33,571 nt of DNA from Allomyces macrogynus ATCC 38327. Lineage: Eukaryota; Blastocladiomycota; Blastocladiomycetes; Blastocladiales; Blastocladiaceae. The stretch's first letter is position 1, and each line of letters opens with the position of its first letter. The stretch is from NCBI GenBank assembly GCA_000151295.1, contig GG745350.1:594158-627728 (forward strand), in the 5' to 3' direction. Of this stretch, positions 12,520-24,204 are shown piece after piece. The notes beneath the pieces were generated by a model. That model was not told the origin of the DNA. It did not search any database and saw only the letters and a program-made list of their open reading frames with translations. A program made the translations under genes and the position numbers.

Positions 12520-15500
12520 TCACATTCTGCCACCCGCGGCCGGTGGCATCGGCGGGACCAGCCCCATCGTATACTCGCACACTTCGCGCAAATACTCCAT
12601 GCCGTGCATCTCCGCGAGTGCTGCAATCACCTGCACTTTCCTCACAAACGCCGTCCGTCCATCTTTCGCTGCGAGGACAAACGCACCCGAACACCCGCAA
12701 TGCGCATTCAAATTCTCGCGCTTCACGAGATGGCACTTGGAACAGACCAAGTCCTGCACCTGGTGCGCGAGCACGACGTTCTCCACCATATCGAGCAGTC
12801 GCGCCTCGAGATCTACTTTACTGTATGCCGCGCCGCATTTCGCACACGCCCACTTGAGCCCGCGCAACGCCGGGTCGCGCGTGAAATCCAAGTCAGACGT
12901 CGCGTTACACGCCATGCACACGACGTGCGGGACAACGAGCGGGAGGCACGGGTTCGTAAACTGAGCCTCGGGCGCAAACTCGCGCACGCGCAAGACGTCG
13001 AGCAAATTCCGCCGCAAGATCCGGACCGCGTCGTCGACGTCCGGGTCGAGCGCCATGATCGTGACCAGATCTTTGACAAACTCGAGCGTCGGGGAGGTCA
13101 GGGCCAAGTGTGCGCCGAGCCGCGACGGGAAGGTCATGCCGTCGACGCCGTGCTCGGACCGCTGGAATCGCGGCACGAGCTGCAGCAGGCGGCGCTTGTA
13201 CTTGGTCTGCACGAGCGCGCGCTTGCTCTGGATCCAGGCCTCGTTTGGGCCGCTCGCGGAGGAGAGGGCAACTGCGTGGTCGGTCGGGCGGCACTCGTAG
13301 CAGTCGGTCAAAAAGTCGCCGAGAATGTCGTGGAAGACGGGCACGATTTGTTCCGGCAGGAACTCGGCAAGGTTCCACTGCATTTCGAGCGCGATCGGAT
13401 CGGCCGTGGGTGGCGGGAGCGGCACCCTGTTCCCGTCCTCGTCCACGGTATGGCGCCGTTCCGGAAGCAAAAAGCCCGCATAGTTGAACGGGTCCATCCA
13501 CGACAACTGCGTCCAGGTGCGTGTCGGCGTCAAGAGCACCGACGCAAACTGTGCCGGTCCGTTCAGGTGCTGGATCAGGAAATCCACAAACGCGTGGCCC
13601 TGCGCGACACTCGCCTTGGGCGTGTTGACCACGAGCCGATGGAACGAGCCAAACACGACCGACGTGCCGAGTTTCTTGAGTTCGTTGATGAGTGACATGA
13701 ACACGCGCTTCATCCCATTGAACACCATGAACGCGACTTTTGGGTCGTACAGGTACGCCGCCGAGTTGGTGAGCCACCGGTCCAAGTGAATCAGAAGCGC
13801 ATCAGCCAATTGATTTTCGACGCGCGGGGCTTCGCCTTTCTTGACTCGCGCGGCCTGCAAGATCAGGTCACGCACGAGCGATGCGAGTGGGTCGAGTTCC
13901 GTGTGCTGCAGCTCCAGACACGCGGCCACCGATAGACCCTCCACGTGCAGGTCCATGGTTACGGTCGGGTACATGCCCGGCGCATTCACCTCGGGCAGCG
14001 CCATGTGCGCGTCGAGCACTGAAAAATGCTCGTCGTCTTGCCGCCCACCGAGGTCCGGCCGCGCCTCGGACGAGTACCAGAGCACGTATTCGGCCTTGAC
14101 GAGTCGGCGCGCCAAGAGCACGTCGATCGCAAACGAGTGGCTGTCGGTAGTCAAGTTGCCGAGCGGCACATTTGTGAACCGCGCCAAGTCGAGCTGCTTG
14201 GTCTTCCAGTCGCCGAAATAGGCCACCTGCGTGAACCACGACCGGAATGCGGCGCGCTGCCAGTCGAGTGCCGGCAGGTCAGCGTCGCTGAGGTGCGGCG
14301 CGCGGTGCGTGTACGGGAACAGCTGGATCGCCTTGACAAACTCGAGCACCGACGCCTTGTTCGACTGGATCGTGAGCATCGTCGGCGTCGGCCGCTCGCG
14401 GTGTCGCACGGCGAGCAGCTTGTTGAGCGCGACAAGCAACACCGACTCGGATCGGTGCGACGTGACGTGGAACGTGATGGCGGGCAAGGCGAAAGCGGGA
14501 TCGCGCTCCTGCATGGCATTGACGAGGCGGTGGTAGACAGAGTCGACGTTGCCGACATTGTCTTTGCCTGACGGGTCCGAAACGAGCACATGGCACTCTT
14601 GCGTCGCGCGGAACGAGTAGAGCACGACAAAGTGACGGTCGCCGACGCTGAGGTGGTAGAGGAACAGGTCGTCGAGCGCCGCGACCGTGTCAGCCTGCAA
14701 GTAATCGCTCGAGTCGGCAATCTGTAGCTGCGACCACGTCACGTTGCGCACATTGCCCGTCTTCTTGCGTGCGACAATACACGTCGCCCCAAGCTGCAAG
14801 ACAGCGCGGAACGTGCCCGGAATACTCGCCTCGTAGACGCCCTCGATTTTCGGGTGCGAAAAGAAATGCATGAGCATGCGTTCGTTCTGCTTGAACACCT
14901 CCTCGTCCATGCTGCACTGGTAGAGCGTCGTCGCCTCTTGCCGGTCGAGCGTCGTGTCAATCTTGCGCGGCAAGTACTTTTTCACCTCGGTCACAGTCAC
15001 TTCGTCCATACCACGCATCTGGTCGATCGGCATTTGTACGCGCGACTTGACGTAGAACGTGCGCGGGATGCGCAGCGTGATCTGATGCAACTTGTCGCCA
15101 ATCAGCACCCACAGTTGGTGCGCGCCGCCCTTGCCCTCCTTGACCTGCAAGATCGACCACTTGTTCGACTCGAGGCTCGCCTGCTGCGCGCGCAAAAACG
15201 CGTCCATTTGGTTGGTCCCCGAACTCGCCGCCGCGTTCGACGTCGTGGCAGCGGCAGCTGCGCGCGACGCCGACGCCGCCTCGTGCGCGCGGTGCTTGGC
15301 GGCAAGCCGCTGATACTTCCACTTCTTCTTCTGGTACTGGAGCCACCCGTGGTAATCCTGCGTCGGGTTCGGGCACACGGCGGCAAGCAACGCCTCCTTG
15401 AGCTCGTCCATTTCCATGGCCGCCGTCTTGCGCTTATTCACGCGCGTGACGCGCGCCGTCCGTGCCGGATTCGCGACGGCCGTCGGGTCGCGCGGCGGCG

Positions 15501-18500
15501 GCTTGGCCGCCCCGGCCTTGCGCAAATCCTCCATGTCAAACATGTCCGTGAGCTTGTTCTGGTGCCGCTCGTTATTGACGCGCTGCCGCAACCAGTCCGG
15601 GTGCTTGACGCGCGGGATCGGGTTGGGCACTTTTTGCATGGCGGCCGGAATCGTGATAAGCTTTTGCAAGACGAACCCGAACCGTTCCTTGTAGTAATCC
15701 CAGTCGATCAGGTCGCGAATGTCCGGGTCCTGCACGTTCGGGTCCTTGAGCCACTTGCGCAAAAAGTGGCGGCGGATGGCCGGGTCCGTATGCAAGATGG
15801 CGACGGGGATCGCGCGTTCAGCGACGGGCGCGTCGACGGGTTTCTTGGCAATCAAAAAATGGCACGCGAGCTTGTCCTTGACCATGTCGTTGCCCAAAAA
15901 CATGGCGAGCCGCTTGGCCGTCGTGATGGCCGTGGATTTCTGGCCCTCGTATTCGGACAGCGATTTCGACATGTTCTTGTTCTCGGAAATCAGGTCGATC
16001 AGCTCCGAGTCGGGCATGTTGGCGCCGCGCGTGTCCATGATGTCGAGCCACTGGTTGGCGACGCGCGCGACGGCCGCGTAGCACTCTTCGAGCGTCGACC
16101 CCTCGAGAAAAACGGAAAAGATTTGCTGCTGGAAGATCTTGATGAGCTTGAGCTCGCCGCGGCGCTTGACTTCAAACCCCTTGAGTTCCGCGAGCGACCC
16201 ATTGTCGTTGAATACGGCATACCGCTTCTTGAGCAGCTTGTCGGCCTCGGTCGACGCCGGCAAAATCATGGCGCGGTACGGGCCATCGACCTCGAACAGA
16301 ATCGAGTTTTCCGCGTAAATCTCCCACCCGTCGCCAGCCCCGTCCTTCTTGCGCGACTGGTACTGGTGGTTCGTGAACTTGTCGTCCACGAGATGGTTGA
16401 GCATCGTGCACGGGTACGAAATCACGCACTTCTTGCCCGTCTTGGTCGTGCAGACAAAATTCTCCGGGAACGATTTCGGCAAAATGCACCAGATCCCGTC
16501 CGTATCGAGTTCGAGCGGGCGGCCCACTTGCTCAATTAATTCGCGCGCGAGTTGAATGATTTGCGCGCCCGTGTAACACACGATCCCGCCCATTTCCATC
16601 GAGTACCAGCGACTGCCCTTGCGCATGACGTACCCGTAGAATGAGTTCAAGATACACTTGTGCGCGAGCTGCAGCGAGTCCATGACGACCACCATTTTCT
16701 TGCCCTCGTTGACGCCCGCCGTATCGCTCGCCGCCTGCGCCTTTTCGAGCTTCTTTTTCCAGACCTTGAGCAGGCCCTTGTACTCGTATCGCCGGTCGCG
16801 GAATTGACGGACCGTGTCGATATAGAACGGATTCTCGCGCTGGCACACGGTCGATGTGCGCTGCACGACCTCGTGGTCGTGCAATTTCTTGTAGACCTTG
16901 CGTGAGTAGTCGGCCAACGTTTTGGTGATCTTGGCCTGCCGGTCGGTTTTCGAGAGCTGCCGGAATGCCGGGTCCTTGGCGAGTTGCCCGAGAATCATAT
17001 TGTAATCGGCGTGCGTTGCCGGGAAATACTCGCCGCGCCACGACCACTCGAGCGGCCGCTTGCACATGTTCTCGGGCGCGTTGAAGTCGCACGTTGCGCA
17101 CGTCGCCTCCGAGACCATGGCGTCCGGCTGCAACCGGTTGGTCAGAATAATGTTCGGGTACATGGCGGCCACGTCGAGATGGTAGATGAGCGGCGTCTCG
17201 AGTCGGTTCGGTCGGTCGCGCAAGTCCTGCAATGCGGCAATGATTTGGTCGCGCTTCTCGTCCAAGTCGACCACGTCGTCGGGCGAGACCTTGTGCTCGA
17301 CCTTGAGCGTGAACCGCAAGGCGCGGTCAACGTCGTTGATCAGCTTGTCGATCATGCTCGGCACGATCTTGAACGTAGTCGCGATATCCGACCGGAACAC
17401 GCCGGCCTCGAGGGCCTCGACGTGCCCGCCGACATACGTCTCGGCCGTGAGCAGGTGGCCCTGGTAAAACTTGCCCACTTCGTCCACGTGCTTGTTGGGC
17501 ATGAGCACGTTGGCCTTGAACGCCTGCACCATGAGCAGCGACTCGCATAGCGTGCCGGACCCCTTGCGCAGCACTTCGTCCGGGTTCATGGGGATAATGT
17601 TGCACAGCGAAAAGACGAAGGGGTGCACATACTTCATGTAGAGGTAGTAGGTGGCGACCGCGTCCGAGACCGAGTACTGCGCGAGAATCTGAGGTTCTTG
17701 CTGCGCGTACGTGAGCATCAGCTCCGGATCGAGCTCCATTGGGTTATACCCGAGTTTCGCCGTGGTCACGGCCTTGAGCCCGTGGCTGCCCGCGGGCAGG
17801 TACGAGTCGCGCTTGACCCACCGGAAACAGTCCGAGTGGTGCGCGTAGTAGCTCTTGTACTCGTCGTTGTCGTCGCGGAACACGCCAATCTCCTCGTACA
17901 TGTCGAGCCCGTGCGCCTTGGCGCGCGCCTCGACAAACGGCCAGTCGAAGAAGTCGCCGTTGTAGGTGACAAACACCTGCGGCTGCACGTCCACGACGTG
18001 CTCGAAAAACCGCCGAATCAGCGACTCTTCGTTGACCTCATTGAAAATGACAAACGGGCCGGGAAACTCGGGTTTCGGGTTGTACTCGAAGTCGGCAATG
18101 TCTTCGGACACGATTTCGCGGTTGGTGATCAGGTACCCTTGGCCGTCGATCATGTAGGAAATCATCATGATCTGGTCGTGCGACGCGTCCGGGAACTTGA
18201 GCGGCAGCTTGGTCGTTTCGATATCGAACGCGAGCACGACCGGGTCGGCGGGCAACAGCTTGTCCTCTTGCCGCGTCACGGAAACGATGCCGTTCTCAGC
18301 CACGACATTGTACCAGACGCCGACGCGGTATTCTACAACGAAAAGTGCGCGTGATCAGTCGATGTGAACGCTTCATAATGCCGAGCCTGCGACGGCAGCG
18401 GCCGACAACGCACCTCTGTCCATGGCCACGCGCAGGTAATACGGCACGTCGTACTCGCGAATGTCGAGGATCAGCGTCATGGGGTCGTGCGTATAAGTGC

Positions 18501-19458
18501 GCTTGTCGGCCTGCTTGGTTGCGACGCCGACTTGCACGTTCATCGACTCGTCAAAGACTAGGTCCTCGCTGGTGCTGGCCTTGGCGCGGCGCACGGCGGC
18601 GAGAATGTCCTTGCGCACGCGCAGCAGGTCCTGAACGTTGCGGAAGAGCAGCTTGACGACGCGGCGCCTGATGCCGAGCAGGTGGTTGGGCTGTGTATGG
18701 CAATGTCGGGCGTGAGATGCTCGGGAATGAAAAGACACGGCGCGACGTGATATTCAAGCGTACCTGGTCGAGATCCTCTTTGTCCACCATTTCAATCTTT
18801 TCGATGGTGCTCTCGTACTTTTTGCGCAGGAATTCCTCGACCTCGGGCTCGGATCCCGGCTAAACAGAAAAACGACCACACCCACGGCAAGTGCGCAAAA
18901 CAAGAATGAATGGCCAGTGTATTTGATCGAACAAGTTGCGAGCTGCAAGTACCTTGCACATAATGTAAAAGTAGGGGCTGTACTTGATGGTGCTCTTGAA
19001 CGTGGACCCGTCGTCTTGGATGAAATAGTAGTCGCACGCCGACCGGCCGCCGGGCCACTCGTCGTCGCGCACGAGCGTCTAACCGTTGGTTGCGCCGCAG
19101 TCAGGTCAAGACTCTTCGCGCTCTCTGAACCCCTCGGTCGCAAAACGCAGCGCACCGGATGCATGTTCACCATCCACCCGGACCGCGGCGGGCCCGCATC
19201 AAATCTCGAGAATCCCAACTTGACATCGAGTTCGTCGCGCTGCTTGACTTGTTGAAACTTCTGTTCGGCGGCCGAGGCGACGGCGAGCCCGTCTTCGTCG
19301 AGGTCGGGGGCCGTCATGGCGCCCTTGAAGTTGTTGCCTCCGGTGGCACGACGGCGCGACGACGGGAACCGCGACCGGCCCTGACCGCCCCCGCCATTGC
19401 TGCCGGGCTTGCCGCCGTTCGGGACGAGGCCGAAGGTGCCCTTGCTGCGCGACGTCAT
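12520..19458 (-). CDS. POL2: DNA polymerase epsilon catalytic subunit (Pol2/POLE)
   Basis: Leading-strand replicative polymerase with 3'-5' proofreading; the C-terminal half tethers Dpb2 and the CMG helicase. Exons are 19458-19156, 19078-18953, 18859-18764, 18690-18414 and 18332-12520, giving 2204 aa (yeast 2222). Seen in order: [19 protein letters not shown], Exo I FDIETT (Asp304, Glu306), Exo II NGDFFDW, Exo [14 protein letters not shown], polymerase motif [11 protein letters not shown] (Asp654), motif B NSFYGY, and motif [10 protein letters not shown] (Asp877, Asp879). CATC, MCKRP and TVCQREN supply the cysteines of the family's catalytic-domain Fe-S cluster. A PIP-like QNKLTDMF follows the catalytic half, then the inactive polymerase half. 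The C-terminus carries both cysteine modules (CMAC...CAKC and CSKC...CGC). All catalytic residues are present, so it should be active. All introns lie in the first 270 codons. Confidence 0.98.
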
Positions 19459-19909
19459 GGTTGCGGGGGACGAGGGGGAGCAGCAGTCGTCGAGGAGGGT
19501 AGGGCAGTGAGTCGAAGCTCGGGTGCGATCAGGGGTCGGCTGGAGGGCGTGGGGCGGGTGCTGCGGGAGGCGGTGCGGATCACTGGCGCTGGTCGGGTGC
19601 GGGCGCTGGCGTGCGATTGCACGTTACGAATCGTGGTGAAGCGAGCGTCGTGGGCGTGGTTGTCTTCGTCGGTGCAGGACGTCGCTGATCACAACGGCGG
19701 ACTTGGCGCGTACTCGTCCTTTTCAGCGAGCAAGCAGCAGCTGCCTAACCAGAGCCGCACGTGGCTCGTGCAGCAAATGGGCAGGGACCGTTACAGACCT
19801 GTCGCGAGGCCCAGCTTGCTCCTCCTCGCCCGTGGTCTCCTCGCGACCACGACCAGCACGACCACCGCGACGCTCCACGACCGCGACACACTGCAACCCT
19901 GCTGCAATC
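19459..19909. promoter_or_regulatory. Shared promoter region of POL2 (minus) and RPD3 (plus)
   Basis: A 451-bp gap between divergent start codons. TTGGCGCG at 19703-19710 resembles an E2F/SBF-type G1/S site (TTSSCGC core), which would suit both a replicative polymerase and a histone deacetylase; this is a single short match and weak evidence. No canonical MCB (ACGCGT) is seen. Confidence 0.4.
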
Positions 19910-21963
19910 ATGGCCAACCGAACGTCCCAGTCCGAGATAACCCTCGCGCAGGGCACCGCGCGCAAGACCAAAGTCGCCTATTACTTTGATCGTATGATTC
20001 TTCAGCGACACCAGGTCAACCCCGAGTCTTTCGAGCAGCACCAATTTCTGACCGTGCGCGCCATACGCTCGTGCAATGACAGCCAACATTGCAACGTTCC
20101 ACTATGCCTCGAGTATGTTCTTGCCCGCGAAAGGCACCGTGGTTCGCCAAGGCGACTCCGGCGCTGACGGCTGGTTTGGTTGATGCTCGCCCAGATCACC
20201 CCATGAAGCCGTTCCGCATCCGCATGACCGACGCGCTCGTCAAGAACTATGGCCTCTACAAGAAAATGAACGTCTTTGTACGCATGCTCGCGTTGCTCGA
20301 CGGGGAATCCGGCTCGATTCATATCATGACCTGACCCCGCCCCTCGTTTCCGCAATTTCAGCGACCAACAGCGGCCACGTTTGACCAAATGACCAAGTTC
20401 CACACCGACGACTACCTCAATTTCCTCAAGCGCGTTTCGCCCGAAATCTACTCGACGGGTGTCGAGCGGCTCGCCGATCGCAAATGTATCCGTTTGACCC
20501 CCCCCCCCCTCCCCCCTGCTCGCTCGTCACGACGCGCATCCTGACCACCTCCCTGCTGCTCCCATCTAGTCAATTTCGGCGACGACTGCCCGCCATTCGA
20601 AGGAATCTACGACTTTTCCAGCCTGTCCGCTGGCGGATCGATCCAGGGCGCCGAGCGGCTCGCGTCGGGCGAGTGCGAGATTGCCGTGAATTGGGGTGGG
20701 GGGCTGCATCACGCGAAAAAGACCGAGGCGTCGGGCTTTTGCTACGTGAACGACATTGTCCTCGGTATCCTGGAACTCTTGAAGTGCGTGTTTGCGCCTG
20801 CTCGCCACGTCGTTGCTCGCCACGTCGTTGCTCGCCACGTCGTTGCTCGGTACCCGAAATTGACTTGCCGTGACGCAACGGGTAGATCCTACGAGCGCGT
20901 GCTTTACGTCGACGTCGACGTGCACCACGGCGACGGTGTCGAGGAGGCGTTCTACACGACCGACCGCGTCATGACTGTCTCGTTCCACTTGTTTGGGCAC
21001 GGGTTCTTCCCGGGCACGGGCCACGTCTTGGTGCGCGTTCACTCCACTCACCGAACATGCGCTCTCTCCCACTCACCACTCCGCCGCGTACTTCCCCCAG
21101 GACGTCGGCGTCGGCAAGGGCAAGTACTACGCGGTCAACGTCCCACTACAATACGGCATCGACGACGAAACCTACCACCAAGTCTTCCGCCCGATCATGA
21201 AACGCGTCATGGAATGGTACCGCCCCTCCGCGGTCGTCCTGCAACTCGGCGCCGACTCGCTCGCAGGCGACCGACTCGGCATGTTCAACCTGTCGATGCG
21301 CGGTCACGGCAAGTGCGTCGAGTACATGAAGTCCTTTGGCGTGCCGATGCTCATGGTAGGTGGCGGTGGATACACGATCCGCAATGTCGCGCGCACCTGG
21401 ACCTACGAGACGGCACGCGCCGTGGGCGTCGACTTGCCCGTGCACTTGCCGTACAACGAGTTTCTCGAGTACTATGGGCCCGAGTACTTGCTCGACGTGC
21501 CCATGTCGAATATCCCGAATCATAACACGCAGGACCACTTGGAAAAGTTGGTCGCGGCGATCACCGAGCATTTGCGCAATTTGCCGTTTGCGCCGAGCGT
21601 GCAGACGCAGGAAGTGCCAATTGACGAGCCGGTTGAGGCAGACGAGGATTTGGAGGACCCGGATGAGCGGTTACCGCGTACGTTGCCCTCCACTTATCCC
21701 CTTTCTCGCGTTGTGTCCGTTTGAAGCTGATGTGACGATGCCATTTCACAGAATCGTACCGCGACGGCCACATCCAGCGCGACGACGAGTACAGCGACTC
21801 CGAGGACGAGGGCGACAGGAGGGACGAGCACGACTACGGCCCGTCGTCGTCCAACGGCGCTGCATCCAGGGGACGCGGTTCGCGGCTAGCGGCCAGTGGA
21901 CGCGGTGCCCGTGCGGCTAACGGCTCGGCACACGCAGACACCGACGATCCGATGGAGGGCTGA
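19910..21963 (+). CDS. RPD3: Class I histone deacetylase (Rpd3/HDAC1 type)
   Basis: Zn-dependent deacetylase, the catalytic subunit of Sin3-type co-repressors. Eight exons: 19910-19991, 20083-20112, 20195-20277, 20362-20485, 20570-20783, 20886-21030, 21101-21677, 21752-21963; 488 aa. Seen: [13 protein letters not shown] then [11 protein letters not shown], active-site GGGLHHAKK (His153, His154), Zn ligands in [12 protein letters not shown] (Asp189, His191) and [11 protein letters not shown] (Asp278), and catalytic GGGGYTIRN (Tyr317). The foot loop reads [17 protein letters not shown], with His-Val-Leu where Asp-Leu-Arg is usual. The cysteines that match human HDAC1 Cys261 and Cys273 are Leu275 and Met287 here. 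The tail is acidic, then Arg/Gly-rich (SRGRGSR, SGRGAR). Exon 2 is only 30 nt. Intron 5 holds a 15-nt minisatellite and intron 4 a C-run. It converges on the next gene with 124 bp between stops. Confidence 0.96.
20498..20516 (+). repeat. C-run in RPD3 intron 4
   Basis: Twelve C, one T, then six C, directly after TTTGA near the 5' end of intron 4 (20486-20569). A second branch-like CCTGACC lies further downstream in the same intron. Confidence 0.85.
20800..20844 (+). repeat. Minisatellite, 15 nt x 3, in RPD3 intron 5
   Basis: Three perfect copies of GCTCGCCACGTCGTT (20800-20814, 20815-20829, 20830-20844) plus GCTCG of a fourth. The unit and the whole intron (20784-20885, 102 nt) are multiples of three with no stop in the upstream frame, so retention would add Ala-Arg-His-Val-Val repeats to the deacetylase. 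Confidence 0.92.
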
Positions 21964-22087
21964 AGTGGACGCAGGCAGCCGCACGTCCAAAATGTCAATG
22001 CATCATTTCCACGACGAATGCAAAACAAAACGGGTTGAACCAGACCATAAACATCCGAAACCAAACCAAACCCCACACACCCACTTC

Positions 22088-24030
22088 TCACCCCGTGATC
22101 TTCAACGTCAACATGTCATCATTGCACAAATCGGCGCCGTTGGGCGTGGAATCCAAATCGAGAGGCTCGCCATCCGGGTCCTGCAACACGCACCGCGCAG
22201 TATCCGGGACGTTGAATTTGTTGCGGAACGCATCGACCAGGGCTTGCAGCGGCCGCGACGTGCTGATTTGTACCTTGAGTTCACGCCCGTCCTTGTCACG
22301 GATCTTGAGCTTGATCTTCTCGCCCTCGGCGGGCGGGGTGCCGGACGCGTTGGGCTCTTCGTTGGGTTGCGACATGGCGGGAGCCACAGCGGGAGCGGCG
22401 GGGCCGGGAATCGGCGGCGTTTCCATGGTCGGCCGGCGCCGCTTTTCCACGAGCCATTGCTTGTAGGCCTCGTAGAGCTGCGCGTTTGGGACCACATCTA
22501 GCATTTCGCACAAAGTCAGTCAATCGCTCTCTCCACCACTCACCCTCAAAAAAAAACGACCATACCCATCGCCACAAACCCGCGAAAGTTCATCGTTTTC
22601 GGCGTCGAGAAAGTAGACACTTTCGCGTCCTTGTAGAGCAACACCACATCGCGCGCGTCGACGCGCATCGCCGCCGCAAATTGCGTCGCGGGCGTCTGGA
22701 ACAGATCGGAATCGAGCACGTCGTAGGTCTGCGGCGCGCCGCGCGTCACGTTCGCGCGATCAATCGCGAGAATCGGCGTCAGTTCAATCGTCACGCGCTT
22801 GCCCTCCACGGGCGCCGTCGCCGGCTCGGCAACGGGTGTGGCGGCGCGCGTGTTTTCGCCGCTCGAATTGTGTCGCACGAGTGAGGGGCGGAAGCCCATG
22901 GCCATGAGTTTGGCCGAGTAGACTCTGGTGGTGGGGGCGGGTCGTGTTGGTGAGGGGCACGGGCAGGTGGAGAGGCGGTGGGGATGGGAGGCATGCGTAC
23001 GGCGCTTGTCGTGTTGGCGAGTCGGGCGGTGGGGTCACTTCGCGGTGCACCTGCGGTTCGGGCGCTTCCGGTTCTGGCGGGAGAAGCGCGTCGAGGCCGG
23101 CGATTGGTGGTGGGGCAACATCGTTCGCGTCCAGGTCATCACTGTAACAGGGCATCAGTTCATCAGTTTTCGCCACGGCCTTATGAATTGGTGGGAGCCT
23201 CAACAACGTACTCGGACGGCGGTTCGACCGACGCGAGCTCATGGCCCATGAACAGGTGTGACGGCCCGAGCGTGACCTGGGGCTTGCCTACGAAACAGAA
23301 GCGAATTCACGACCGTGAGCGCACACATTCACTGCAACTCCAATTGCAACGGTGAAGGTGACTCCTTACCGGTCGTTGCCTGCGGCGCGGCCTTGACCAC
23401 CTCCGACTGGTCAAAAATATCGTCCAAATCCACGACCTCGGTCGTGGCCGGCGGCGGGCGTGCGCGCTTCGGTCGACGTCTCGGCTTCCTCTCCACAATC
23501 GGTCCCAGGAAATCGTCGTCGTCGTCGCCATCAAAACCCAGCCCGCCAAAATCATCGCTCGCGCCACGGCTCAGCGCGCTATCAGACGGGTCCTGGCTCG
23601 GCGGCATACTACCGACTGGCGGCGTGCTGGACTTGCGCGGGCTCGTGCGCGGGCTCGTGCGCGGGCTCGTGCGCGGGCGTTTCCGGGCCGGGGATGGGGA
23701 CGGTGCTGGTTCGGCAAGCGGTAATCCGGGCGTGATCGGCTTGCTCGGCGGCGTGTCCGCCAGGGAGAAGGACCGTTTGGAGCCAGCCGTCGTGGACGGC
23801 GGCGTTCCAGGCCGTGATCCAGACGCCGGTGCTGTGGCGGCTTCGACTGGGGGTCGCGGCGCGGCCTCGATGGGGAGAAGCGGGGGGGCCAGGTCGTCGT
23901 CGTCGTCGTCGTCGTTGCTGTCGAGGAGCGAGAAGGACTCGATGGTGCGTGGGCCCGCGGGGGCAGCGGCAGCGGCAGCGGGCTGCTGTAGCTCGTCGTC
24001 GGACGAGTCGAGCAGGGAGATGGATTCCAT
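22088..24030 (-). CDS. Esc2/Rad60/NIP45-family protein with two SUMO-like domains
   Basis: This family acts in genome stability beside the SUMO system: the second SUMO-like domain binds the E2 Ubc9, and the proteins support Smc5/6-linked repair. Exons are 24030-23370, 23287-23212, 23141-23001, 22924-22566 and 22497-22088, giving 548 aa. The N-terminal half is disordered and acidic: LLDSSDDEL and LLDSNDDDDDDD motifs, TSPR x3, and EVVDLDD (about 198-204), a typical SUMO-interacting motif. SUMO-like domain 1 (about 334-425) contains VTIELTPILAID and ARDVVLLYKDAKVS. Domain 2 (about 472-548) reads IKLKIRDKDGREL to DDMLTLKI and ends the protein, as in Rad60 and NIP45. Which ortholog name applies (Esc2, Rad60, NFATC2IP) cannot be settled here. 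The start is the first in-frame ATG. Confidence 0.85.
23635..23670 (-). repeat. Coding minisatellite, 12 nt x 3 (Thr-Ser-Pro-Arg)
   Basis: Three perfect 12-nt units, GCGCGGGCTCGT on the plus strand, in exon 1 of the SUMO-like gene, plus a partial fourth. They encode TSPR x3 on the minus strand, followed by K-S-S-T-P-P, a basic Ser-Pro patch. Confidence 0.9.
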
Positions 24031-24204
24031 GCTGGCGGCAGGTGGTCGGCGGGTGCTGGACTGCGAGGTCGCGAGGCGAAACAGGCACGCGGGCCCGCGA
24101 AAAGCGCTGCGGCGGTAGCAGCGGGACCGCGGCCGTGAATTGCAGCAAGTCGGGGCTCGCCGCGAATGAGCTGGGCTCACGACTTCAGCGTTGCAGCAGT
24201 CGCT

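Noticed and set aside
12604..17550. Long plus-strand open frames opposite POL2 (for example 12604-13695, 14854-16539).
   Set aside because: They are antisense shadows caused by GC-rich codon use of POL2; their translations are Arg/Val/Leu-rich with no domain.
20800..20844. Regular repeats considered as a CRISPR-like array.
   Set aside because: Units are contiguous without spacers, inside an intron of a eukaryotic gene; this is a minisatellite.
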